Shown piece by piece: positions 1-6,042 of a stretch of 9,681 bases of DNA (positions are counted from its first letter, which is position 1; every line of letters starts with the position of its first letter). Below the pieces are notes generated by a model. It had not been told where the DNA came from, ran no database searches, and saw only the letters and a list, made by a program, of their open reading frames with translations. The stretch covers positions 1 to 9,681 of the forward strand of contig CAUCTV010000048.1 in the NCBI GenBank assembly GCA_958445895.1, written 5' to 3'. Origin of the DNA: an uncultured Collinsella sp. GTDB lineage: Bacteria > Actinomycetota > Coriobacteriia > Coriobacteriales > Coriobacteriaceae. A program made the position numbers and the translations under genes.

Positions 1-49
1 CAAGGCGGGGCCGAGGCCGCCTCGATCAATTTGCGAAAGAATCTTGACG

Positions 50-112
50 GTACCGGAGCGCACCTGGCTGCGCTGCCACGTGCACATGTACGAGTTCTGG
101 GGCGGCGTGCCA
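50..112 (+). pseudogene. IS21-type IstA transposase remnant
   Basis: Frame 2 of the plus strand reads RTWLRCHVHMYEFWGGVP over residues 4-21 of this short stretch. That matches the conserved catalytic-core segment of IstA transposases of the IS21 family (W-I/L-x-x-H-V-x-M-x-E-F-x-G-G-V-P, normally followed by VPDNLK). The following codons (Q C S V D R, then a stop) do not continue the family pattern, and the bases before it are not recognisably IstA. It is therefore an internal scrap of istA cut on the right near base 112. It may extend a little to the left, but I cannot see it. It cannot be functional. Its proximity to the 105-bp repeat at 159-263 supports reading that repeat as an IS21 end. 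Confidence 0.6.
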
Positions 113-158
113 CAGTGTTCAGTTGACCGTTGACACAAACACGCGTGCGCGGATGCGA

Positions 159-263
159 GCGGTACTCAAGCGTGCCGCGGGCGGTACCGAAGGGCAATAT
201 TCACATTTTTGGATGATACTACCGAAGCGCGTTGCAGGTGGAACGGAGAAAGTCTATTACTCA
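159..263 (+). repeat. 105-bp repeat, copy A (probable IS21-type end)
   Basis: This block aligns without gaps to 1925-2029 in the same orientation, with 17 mismatches in 105 positions by hand count (about 84% identity). It contains repeated GGTAC-type subsites, more decayed here than in copy B. IS21-family elements carry several short transposase-binding repeats inside each end, and an istA scrap lies just to the left, so an IS end is the best reading. No istB is visible, and the flanking DNA to 439 holds no recognisable gene. The exact tip of the element (expected TGT/ACA) could not be fixed. Confidence 0.6.
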
Positions 264-439
264 AGAATAAACGACGCGCAACCGATCGGATGAATCGAGA
301 TATTGCACACCTCTCGTTACGTCTCAACATTTCCATAGAGAACAGCAGAAATCTCAAAACTCGACAAGGCGCTCAGATCCGGCATCTCTATTGCCATGAG
401 CAACAAATGATTATTTACCTTTGCATTATCAAGTAACGG
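264..439. other. Stretch without recognisable gene
   Basis: Between repeat copy A and the end of the PLD-like gene I see only short open frames without ribosome binding sites or family resemblance. No convincing hairpin terminator for the PLD-like gene was found immediately beyond its stop at 440. The region is probably residual insertion-sequence or degraded DNA. Confidence 0.4.
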
Positions 440-1207
440 TTAGGCCATATCCAACTTTCTCCCTTTACGGTAAAGGTGAACAAATTCATCAGAGAATTTC
501 TTTACGTAATCTCTATCGATGGCGGTCGCTAGCGTTTCATCATTATGTTCTGCTGTCTTTGTCCAGTTGTATGAGCCATGCATTACGTACTCAAAATCAA
601 TGATACAAAACTTATCGTGCATACGGTTCCATTCACGCCAACCAGAACGCGAGATGAGAACGGTATCAAAACCACTAAGCTGGCCATAGTAAGGACGATT
701 GGCATCCTCGTCTGAGACAATCAATCTCACGGAAACGCCTTGCTGCCTTTTTGCTCTGAGCTCATTTATAAAGGCCCGATTGGTCAGCCATGCCACTGCA
801 GCCCAGATGGAATACCGCGCATCCCGGATACCTTGGATAATTTCTTCTTGAATATTGGTAAACACGACATCATGTTCCGTGTATTCAACATCTTCGGATT
901 GAATAATCTTTGGGCGAAGGGTCAATTCTCCTAAAGCATACTCATCGCTTTCTTCGTACACGTAATTGATTATGTCGTACAAATCGTCATATTGATTATT
1001 GGCTTCATTCAGAAGGGGTACGGGTATGCGCAGCTCAATATCTTCGTATCGCTGATTAGGGCGCCCATGCCGCACAAACCCCCATTGGGGTTTTCTATTC
1101 AGCGTGACTCTTCTGAGTATGGGCAATAAGTCGTCTTTTTTCCCTGAATACTTTTTATCGAATTTCAAGACCTCAATCATAGTCCTTACGAATAATTCGT
1201 CATCCAT
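440..1207 (-). CDS. Single-HKD phospholipase D-like protein
   Basis: This 255-residue protein belongs to the phospholipase D superfamily. Residues 110-250 form the PLD-like domain, with one HKD motif, H197-x-K199-x4-D204 (HDKFCIID), followed by GSYNWT (211-216) and a downstream E/N cluster (HNDE, 221-224). Enzymes with a single HKD usually dimerise to complete the active site; family members cut nucleic acid or phosphodiester bonds. Residues 1-105 are a separate N-terminal region I do not recognise. I see no signal peptide or membrane helix, so it is likely cytoplasmic. The start at 1207 is chosen because GGAGG (1217-1213) lies five bases upstream; the in-frame ATG at 1222 would place that site inside the gene. 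It sits 29 bases after a decayed small gene and downstream of an hsdS remnant on the same strand, which fits a defence-island context (HKD proteins such as DrmC occur in restriction-like systems). Substrate and role are unknown. Confidence 0.85.
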   Translation of the reverse strand: MDDELFVRTMIEVLKFDKKYSGKKDDLLPILRRVTLNRKPQWGFVRHGRPNQRYEDIELRIPVPLLNEANNQYDDLYDIINYVYEESDEYALGELTLRPKIIQSEDVEYTEHDVVFTNIQEEIIQGIRDARYSIWAAVAWLTNRAFINELRAKRQQGVSVRLIVSDEDANRPYYGQLSGFDTVLISRSGWREWNRMHDKFCIIDFEYVMHGSYNWTKTAEHNDETLATAIDRDYVKKFSDEFVHLYRKGRKLDMA

Positions 1208-1212
1208 TACAT

Positions 1213-1217
1213 CCTCC
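1213..1217 (-). promoter_or_regulatory. Ribosome binding site deciding the PLD-like gene start
   Basis: GGAGG on the minus strand, five bases before the ATG at 1207. It selects this start over the ATG at 1222, which would add MLEDV. Confidence 0.75.
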
Positions 1218-1236
1218 AACATAAGAAACTAGGCAT

Positions 1237-1664
1237 TTAGCTGCATGGAGCAAGGATGTTTTTGAGTGCCTCAACCATCCAGCTTTCGAGCGCACCACTC
1301 AATAAGCCTCCGATAATTCCGAATGCAGCAATTTTGTAATCATGAAGCTTCTGCTACCTTTTCTCCTCTTTGTTCAGGGCAACAACGGTGGCGTAATCAT
1401 CTACGAAATTAAATCCTCTTTGAGTGACTCCCCCAAAGAGGAATCCACCATCGCTACCATGGCCTTTTATCAAGCCCGCTTCGTGTAGGCCGTTGTAGAG
1501 CTCAATATACTTTTCGATGAAACAGTACTTCTCGCCCGTGAGATGAAGGTGATTCTCGGCAACAAAACCGCTACCCTCACTTCCCCCTCAGCCGCAACTA
1601 GCAGATTCAACCCCTCAAGCTCACTGCTCTGCAAGTCGACACCATTTACTGAGTACATCGGCAC
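1237..1664 (-). pseudogene. Decayed small gene with C-terminal membrane segment
   Basis: Three reading segments on the minus strand join into one plausible protein. It starts at GTG 1664 or ATG 1658 (MYSVNGVDLQSSELEGLNLL). It changes frame at the five-G run at 1587-1583, where one extra G would restore the frame. It continues through GEKYCFIEKYIELYNGLHEA and VTQRGFNFVDDY, meets an in-frame TAG at 1356-1354, then reads QKLHDYKIAAFGIIGGLLSG to a TAA at 1239-1237. The last part looks like one hydrophobic membrane helix. The middle resembles small phage or mobile-element proteins with an "x-T-x-x-G-x-x-F-V/L-D/E-D" ending, but I cannot name the family. A deletion in the G run plus a nonsense mutation makes this a pseudogene. 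It lies between the hsdS remnant and the PLD-like gene, in the same direction, and may once have been part of their operon. Confidence 0.5.
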
Positions 1665-1679
1665 CGCCTGAAATTATCC

Positions 1680-1865
1680 TTAAAGCTCAACACTAGAGAC
1701 ATCGAATTCACCTGACATAAGTTTAGACAGCAGAGTGTCACGAAGCTCGATGAGAGCGACAATTTCTTTTCTGTTTGAGAGAAGCATATCGTATAGAGGG
1801 GCAACTTTTCCAGAGAAAGCTTGCAGGTCATCAACGTCGGAAATCACCTTCTTGCCATAATCTGT
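1680..1865 (-). pseudogene. hsdS: 3' end of type I restriction specificity gene
   Basis: The minus-strand frame ending in TAA at 1682-1680 reads ISDVDDLQAFSGKVAPLYDM, then LIELRDTLLSKLMSGEFDVS. This is the characteristic C-terminus of HsdS, the target-recognition subunit of type I restriction-modification enzymes; the family signature is L-R-D-x-L-L-x-K-L-M-S-G-E-I/F-D-V. About 60 codons survive of a gene normally around 400 codons long. The frame stays open up to about 1930, but upstream residues do not look like HsdS, and the 105-bp repeat begins at 1925. Element insertion or recombination between roughly 1866 and 1925 therefore probably removed the rest. No hsdM or hsdR is present. The fragment cannot give specificity and marks a lost type I system. 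Confidence 0.75.
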
Positions 1866-1924
1866 TCCTTTCTCTCGACTAATGGTATGGCGTTTCGAGT
1901 GTATAGGCGGCGGACCGCTGGGGC

Positions 1925-2029
1925 GCGGTACTCAAGCGCGCCGCTGGCGGTACTGAAGGGCAATTTTCACGTTTTTGAATGGCGGTACTGAAGCGCGTTA
2001 TAAGTGGTACGGAGAAAGACGATTACTCA
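1925..2029 (+). repeat. 105-bp repeat, copy B (probable IS21-type end)
   Basis: This is the second, better preserved copy of the block at 159-263. Its internal architecture is clear: GGTAC occurs at 1927, 1949, 1984 and 2006, spaced 22, 35 and 22 bases apart, three times within GGTACT(C/G)AAG. Such spaced internal repeats are what IS21-family transposase binding sites look like. No istA or istB follows to the right, so this is a solo or deleted end. A TGT at 1900-1902 is a possible element tip but is unproven. Confidence 0.6.
1975..2004 (+). promoter_or_regulatory. Promoter-like sequence inside repeat copy B
   Basis: TTGAAT (1975-1980), an 18-base spacer and TATAAG (1999-2004) form a good sigma-70-type promoter pointing right. 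IS21 left ends typically carry the istAB promoter. Copy A keeps TTGGAT at the matching place but its -10 has decayed to TGCAGG. No gene follows on this strand, so any transcript would run antisense into the glycosyltransferase gene. Confidence 0.35.
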
Positions 2030-2037
2030 GTCAATGA

Positions 2038-2069
2038 GATTCCTTTCTCTAAATACAGAAAAAGGAATC
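2038..2069. terminator. Hairpin beyond the glycosyltransferase gene
   Basis: GATTCCTTT (2038-2046) pairs perfectly with AAAGGAATC (2061-2069) across a 14-base loop. It may be a secondary terminator or a remnant; the loop is long and there is no T-tract directly after it on either strand. Confidence 0.3.
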
Positions 2070-2094
2070 AGTAACTCACAATTATGTCGCCGCA

Positions 2095-2133
2095 ATAAGG
2101 GGGGCGGGGGAATGGAGGCCCCGTCCCCCTTAT
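2095..2133. terminator. Strong GC hairpin, probable terminator of the glycosyltransferase gene
   Basis: Bases 2095-2109 pair with 2119-2133 in a 15-bp stem (one G-T wobble) around a 9-base loop. It lies about 50 bases past the stop of the minus-strand glycosyltransferase gene. The arms end in A/T pairs, but no long T-run follows on the minus strand, so it fits an intrinsic terminator only moderately. It may work from both sides. Confidence 0.6.
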
Positions 2134-2182
2134 CTATATGCAATGATATTGCTTGCACCTATTGTGAGGCTGCATTTAGATC

Positions 2183-4768
2183 TCACAAGTGGTAATAGCG
2201 ATTTCCAGGTTCTCCCACGGTGAAATTCGGGTTCATGTATGGATCGCCTTCGACATAGTAGTTTGCCCAGCGATAATTCATGTACGCGACCTCTTTGTGG
2301 AAGCGAATCTGCTTGTCCGTGTTGTTTTCAACGCCTCTAGAAATTGACTCGTAATGATACAGCTCGACTTCGGGCGTGTATACAATCAGATCGTTAATCT
2401 CGCGAAGCTTTAGGCAAAAGTCAACATCATTAAATGCGACTTGAAGCTCTTCGGTGAAACCTCCGACTTTTTCGTATTCGCTTCGTTTGGTCATAATGCA
2501 AGCCGCCGTGACGGCGCTGAAGTCTTGCTGCGCATCGTTGAGTGCAAAATAGCCCCAGTTGTCTTTTGGCATGCTTTGGCAGAGATGTCCTGCGACGCCG
2601 CCCGTGACGCATAGGCCAGCGTGTTGAATGGTGTTGTCGGGATAGTAGAGTTTTGCACCAACTGCGCCAACATCCTCGCGTGCGCAGATGCCAAGCATAG
2701 TTTCAATCCAAGTGGGCGTAATCACTTCAGTGTCGTTATTTAGCAGCAAGAGATAATTGCCCTTGGCATGGGACACCCCAAAGTTCATGAGCTTGGAGAA
2801 GTTAAATTCGTGCTCCCAGGTAACAAGGCGAACGAAATCAGGGTATTTGGCTTGTAACTTATCGTAATACTCGAACGTCGCATTTTCCGTGCTGTTATTT
2901 TCGATTATCACAAGCTCGTAATTGTCGTACGTGGATTTCTCGACAATTGACGTAACGCAGTTATTGAGGATATCAGCGTGATCTTTGGTCGGAATGATGA
3001 TCGAAACGAGCGGATGGGAATCTGGCGCGGCGTAAGTCACTTTATATGTAAAGGGACGACGCGCTTGTTCAACTTTAGCATTGAGCCCAAGCCTGTCGAG
3101 GTGATTCTGAACCGCCTTAATGCCCGCAATGGTGGCATAAGGTTTGCTGTCGGCATTTGCCGCGGTTGACGTTTCGCTTAGGCGCCAGTGATATAGAACT
3201 TTTGCAACATGGTGGACGTTCCTAGCCTTTTCCACAGCCCGGAGAGTCAAATTGTGATCCTGGGCCCCATCGAACTCTTTCGTATTCGGTTCCAGAGTGT
3301 CAAGAAGGGACTTACGGATGGTAAGCATGTGGCATATATAGTTATTATTTCTGAGTAAATCGATATTGAAATCCGGCTTAAAGAACGGCTGCGCTAGCTT
3401 TCCATCGGGCATGAGTTTATCTTCATCACAATATAGAAGATCGACGTCATCATTGTTTTCAATTGCCTCGGCATATGAGAACAACAAGTCCGGTTCAAGA
3501 ATATCGTCATGGTCAAAGAAGCTAACGAAATCACCAGAAGCGATGGCAACGCCGGCGTTTGTATTTTCGGAAATGCCCTTATTCTCGGAAAGTGTAATTG
3601 ATTTAATTCTGTTGTCGTGGGCCGTCTCCTGCTCAACGCGAACCTTTAGTTCCTGATTGTCAGGACTTGCATTAACTAGGATGAGCTCCCAGTTTGCATA
3701 AGACTGGTTTTTTACGGATTCGGTCATATCGTTAAAGAACGAAATGGGTGTGTTGTATAGAGGGACAATAATGCTGAACTTCGGAGCACTGTTGAAGACG
3801 ATTTTTCTCTGCTTCTCCAGAGCGCCGATGGTTGCCTTATGCTCCGTGAACCATTCGGGATATTCAGGGTCAAACTGCGCATGGGTAAAGAGAAAGTTGG
3901 TCTCCTCAAGAAGCAAGCCTAACTTATCGGGTGTTAAGCAGTCAAATGCACTGAATGATGGGTGATTTTGATCGTCAATAACAAAGTAGTAACGATCGAC
4001 CGCCTTTGGCATTCGAATTGAGAGCTGCGTTTCAAGCTGCTTTTTTTCAGACGTAAATCCAACGCTTGTTACATTCGAACCGAAATTGACGATGCTCAAA
4101 TTAACTTCATTAAGGGTTCGATCGAAACAACGAAGTTTGATTTGCGAGTCGCTACGATACGGCGTCCTCACCGTGCACCTAAGGATATAGTCGTTTGAAT
4201 CTTCGATGCACTGCCAGAAATCAATAGTTGCCATGTCAAACTCTGAAACGTCATCGTAGTTTCGGAGTTTGCTGCACATATTGGGTTTAATTTTGTAGTT
4301 AAGGCGAGACTCCCATTTGATGTTCTTGCAATTGAGCGAAAGGGAGTCACTGCTCAGGACACGATCGTCTTGGCCGATTTCGTTAAACTCAATTTTAATG
4401 GCTCGGGTATCGGGGTCGGGGATTACAAGAACGTATGAGTTCGATTCGCCGTTATTGTCCTTGAATTTTAGAAGAGACAAAGGTAAGCGGCGGTCGTCAT
4501 CCGTTGCCGCTTGAGCTTTTATGCTGGAGCCTTCATGGATGCCTTCTATTTTAAGTTGCTGGTAGATTTTCCAGTTTCCTCTGCATACTCCGGTTGTTTC
4601 GACTCGCATTGTTTGCCTTTCGTTTGTTGGACACTGCTCATTGTACTTATTCACTTCATGTCTCGCTATAAATGCAGAGAGGAGTTCCGTGATTTCTGGC
4701 ATTCTTAGATGTGTCGCTATGAGTTCGTCAGACGCTCCGTTCCGCTGTGTTAACATCGAAGAGGACAT
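2183..4768 (-). CDS. Tandem GT2-family glycosyltransferase (rhamnan/O-antigen type)
   Basis: This 861-residue protein carries two glycosyltransferase family 2 (GT-A) domains and probably assembles sugar chains of a surface polysaccharide at the inner face of the membrane, using nucleotide sugars. Domain 1 begins with FSIIVPLYNT (331-340) and has a metal-binding DHDD (419-422), DED (448-450), QDHN (503-506) and HWR (527-529). Domain 2 begins with VSIIIPTKDH (588-597) and has NNDTEV (677-682), HAGL (716-719) and FNDVDFCLKL (779-788). This layout matches RfbF/WsaE-like tandem rhamnosyltransferases. Residues 1-310 are a mostly beta-rich region I cannot assign, perhaps two sandwich-like domains near 55-135 and 165-275. 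No membrane helix is seen. A TAG directly precedes ATG 4768 and the ribosome site is poor, so the start may be at ATG 4756 or later. The gene is more AT-rich than rfbA and rfbB, suggesting transfer. The sugar specificity is not readable. Confidence 0.9.
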   Translation of the reverse strand: MSSSMLTQRNGASDELIATHLRMPEITELLSAFIARHEVNKYNEQCPTNERQTMRVETTGVCRGNWKIYQQLKIEGIHEGSSIKAQAATDDDRRLPLSLLKFKDNNGESNSYVLVIPDPDTRAIKIEFNEIGQDDRVLSSDSLSLNCKNIKWESRLNYKIKPNMCSKLRNYDDVSEFDMATIDFWQCIEDSNDYILRCTVRTPYRSDSQIKLRCFDRTLNEVNLSIVNFGSNVTSVGFTSEKKQLETQLSIRMPKAVDRYYFVIDDQNHPSFSAFDCLTPDKLGLLLEETNFLFTHAQFDPEYPEWFTEHKATIGALEKQRKIVFNSAPKFSIIVPLYNTPISFFNDMTESVKNQSYANWELILVNASPDNQELKVRVEQETAHDNRIKSITLSENKGISENTNAGVAIASGDFVSFFDHDDILEPDLLFSYAEAIENNDDVDLLYCDEDKLMPDGKLAQPFFKPDFNIDLLRNNNYICHMLTIRKSLLDTLEPNTKEFDGAQDHNLTLRAVEKARNVHHVAKVLYHWRLSETSTAANADSKPYATIAGIKAVQNHLDRLGLNAKVEQARRPFTYKVTYAAPDSHPLVSIIIPTKDHADILNNCVTSIVEKSTYDNYELVIIENNSTENATFEYYDKLQAKYPDFVRLVTWEHEFNFSKLMNFGVSHAKGNYLLLLNNDTEVITPTWIETMLGICAREDVGAVGAKLYYPDNTIQHAGLCVTGGVAGHLCQSMPKDNWGYFALNDAQQDFSAVTAACIMTKRSEYEKVGGFTEELQVAFNDVDFCLKLREINDLIVYTPEVELYHYESISRGVENNTDKQIRFHKEVAYMNYRWANYYVEGDPYMNPNFTVGEPGNRYYHL

Positions 4769-5035
4769 CTACGTACATCACGCTTTCTGTCGCTGTTGAG
4801 GTTCAGGTTATTGTCCTCGCGGCGCTCTGCTTCCTAGTCGTTGCTCATTTCGGGTCCATTGACTTCAAGGGGGTTATTATGAAAGTTGTCTTGTTTGTTG
4901 GAGGGGCTGCAAGGGTCCTAGGCGGGGGCTGCGCCCAACGAACGGATTGACGTGACGTGCGAGGTGTGTCCTAGGCCCGGGGGTTCGAATCCCCCGGCCC
5001 CCTCCGTAAAGAAAGAACCGCCATTGGGGCGACCC
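4769..5035. other. Intergenic junction region
   Basis: This region between the glycosyltransferase start and the small membrane protein gene holds the tRNA-like 3' end described separately. It also holds a plus-strand ATG at 4879, five bases after AAGGGGG, reading MKVVLFVGGAARVLGGGC and stopping at 4950. That may be the cut-off 5' end of a lost gene. No convincing promoter for the minus-strand glycosyltransferase was found. The region looks like a recombination junction. Confidence 0.4.
4969..5006 (+). other. tRNA/tmRNA 3'-end-like sequence, possible attachment site
   Basis: GGGGG (4979-4983), TTCGAAT (4984-4990) and CCCCC (4991-4995) form a textbook T-arm. GGCCCCC, T and CCG follow, in the place of the acceptor 3' strand, discriminator and a near-CCA end. 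A possible 5' acceptor partner, GGGGGCT, lies at 4924-4930, and GGAGGGG at 4900-4906 is complementary to 4999-5005. I could not fold a D-arm or anticodon arm between them, so an intact tRNA is not supported. The simplest reading is a 3' end duplicated by an integrase-type element, or a decayed tRNA or tmRNA. Confidence 0.4.
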
Positions 5036-5461
5036 TTATCTCCTGGGGTGGCCGATTCGGCCGCCGCCACTCTTTTCCAGGTCTGCGGACCTGTGTTCGT
5101 CCTGGAACGGAAACAGGCTCCTCGCTATCACCCAGAGTATTCCGATGATCTCGGCGGTCGTCGCGCCCATCCAGGAAATTATCACCTCGGTAGGGATTTC
5201 GCGCTGCAGCCACATGAGACGGGCGGTGTACGCGACGACGAGGGTGTTGCATGCGACCAGCTGCCACTTGACGCACTTGAGCGCGGCCTTTCCGAGTTCG
5301 GACCGAAGGTCGTTCTCCGCCTCCATCCTCTTGACCACGCTCTCGGCCTGGGCCGCCTTGGCTCGCCGTTCCCGCTCCTCGCTCGAGCATTCGACCCTGA
5401 CCTCGTCTAAATGGGCGCTTTCGATGGGGAAGACGTTTGCTCTCCTTTGTGCCGAACCCAT
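5036..5461 (-). CDS. Small membrane protein: coiled coil plus two membrane helices
   Basis: This is a 141-residue protein I do not recognise by family. Residues 26-60 are rich in E, R, K and A and look like a charged coiled coil. Two hydrophobic segments follow, about 66-86 (WQLVACNTLVVAYTARLMWL) and 93-116 (VIISWMGATTAEIIGILWVI), joined by a short loop, then a polar tail. The likely form is a membrane hairpin with a cytoplasmic N-terminus. ATG 5461 is chosen because AGAGG lies about 11 bases upstream. A TTG at 5530 would give 164 residues and overlap the upstream ImmA-like gene by 14 bases. It follows that gene in the same direction, suggesting one transcript and possibly a phage- or island-borne pair. 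A membrane effector role is speculation. Codon use is GC-rich and gene-like, so I believe it is real. Confidence 0.6.
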   Translation of the reverse strand: MGSAQRRANVFPIESAHLDEVRVECSSEERERRAKAAQAESVVKRMEAENDLRSELGKAALKCVKWQLVACNTLVVAYTARLMWLQREIPTEVIISWMGATTAEIIGILWVIARSLFPFQDEHRSADLEKSGGGRIGHPRR

Positions 5462-5516
5462 GAGGTCGATTGCCTCTTGTGTCCCTTTTGGTGACCTGCT
5501 TCCGCGCTGGTCTGCG

Positions 5517-5783
5517 CTATCGCAGCCCAAGGTTTTCCACCCTATGGCCCACGGCGGTTACGGATACGTCGAGTATGTCCGTCATCTCACCGATGCTACA
5601 ATTGCCCGCCCAGAGTTTCGCTACGACCTGTGCCGGCATGAGGAGCGCGGCGGCAAACGAGTTCGCCCATATCTCCTCGGGGTCTGTCCCTCGAGACGAG
5701 AGGGCGTCCCTTCGCTCAATGACCCCAGCAACCTCCCCGTCTCCTAGGTTTTGGTACGAGTGGATGTAGAGGCGCTCCGTCAC
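5517..5783 (-). pseudogene. ImmA/IrrE-like metallopeptidase, C-terminal part only
   Basis: The 88-residue product shows the second half of the ImmA/IrrE (COG2856, DUF955) fold: RRDALSSRGTDPEEIWANSF (24-43) with the third zinc ligand in ExxAN (E37-A40-N41), AALLMP (45-50), and a C-terminal helix-turn-helix-like end, ILDVSVTAVGHRVENLGL (70-87). Complete members have an upstream HExxH; here only YIHSY (6-10) survives, the place that normally follows HEIGH. The frame upstream of GTG 5783 closes with a stop after about nine codons and contains no HExxH. The gene is therefore 5'-truncated or shortened and should have no peptidase activity. Intact members cleave repressors of mobile elements or prophages. 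It may be a broken gene or a reduced protein that still binds a partner. It lies just upstream of the two-helix membrane protein. Confidence 0.65.
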
Positions 5784-5794
5784 CTCGCACGCCG

Positions 5795-5980
5795 TTATGT
5801 GCCCACCGCCTCATCCAGCTCGTCCGCGACCCTGTAGTGCGTGTTTGTGTCAATGGCTAACTGAACAGCGCATTGGACCAAATATGGTCCAATGGTTGGA
5901 GTCTTGTGGTCCGTAAGGACGTGAACCAAAGAGGCTGCATGCTTGGCTCTCTCCGTCCTTCTTTTGTGCAGTTCTGCAAC
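5795..5980 (-). pseudogene. Short open frame without start, possible truncated gene
   Basis: Sixty-one sense codons run between a TAG (5983-5981) and a TAA (5797-5795). The product includes ELHKRRTERAKHAASLVHVL and ends RVADELDEAVGT. It has no ATG, GTG or TTG with a ribosome site near its beginning. Its composition is protein-like, and its end lies 11 bases from the ImmA-like GTG. It could be the tail of a gene that once preceded the ImmA-like one. Against this, it overlaps a perfect dyad and lies antisense to the rfbA leader, so it may be chance. Confidence 0.25.
5871..5894. promoter_or_regulatory. Perfect 10-bp dyad, possible operator
   Basis: CATTGGACCA (5871-5880) and TGGTCCAATG (5885-5894) are exact inverted repeats around AATA. 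A further TGGTCC half-site lies at 5907-5912. Symmetry and spacing suit a dimeric repressor. The site lies about 100 bases upstream of the rfbA -10 region and beside the ImmA-like remnant, so it could belong to either unit. It is not followed by a T-tract, so a terminator is less likely. Confidence 0.45.
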
Positions 5981-6003
5981 CTAGGTTCGGCCTCGCGTAT
6001 ACT
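5975..6003 (+). promoter_or_regulatory. Putative rfbA promoter
   Basis: TATACT (5998-6003) is a good -10 box; TGCAAC (5975-5980) at 17 bases is a weak -35. The predicted leader to ATG 6043 is about 30 bases long. Low strength is expected unless an activator or extended contacts help. Confidence 0.4.
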
Positions 6004-6029
6004 TATATCATCTGTGTACACCCAACTCT

Positions 6030-6034
6030 GGAGG
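6030..6034 (+). promoter_or_regulatory. Ribosome binding site of rfbA
   Basis: GGAGG, eight bases before ATG 6043. It fixes the start and makes rfbA the best-initiated gene of the right-hand half. Confidence 0.8.
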
Positions 6035-6042
6035 TCCAACCT

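Noticed and set aside
4900..5006. A complete 107-base tRNA (Ser- or Sec-like)
   Set aside because: The GGAGGGG/CCCCTCC pairing is present, but three extra bases separate the T-stem from the acceptor and no D-arm or anticodon arm could be folded.
4952..5410. Plus-strand frame through the tRNA-like region
   Set aside because: It starts inside the tRNA-like sequence and runs antisense to the membrane protein gene; proline-rich shadow composition.
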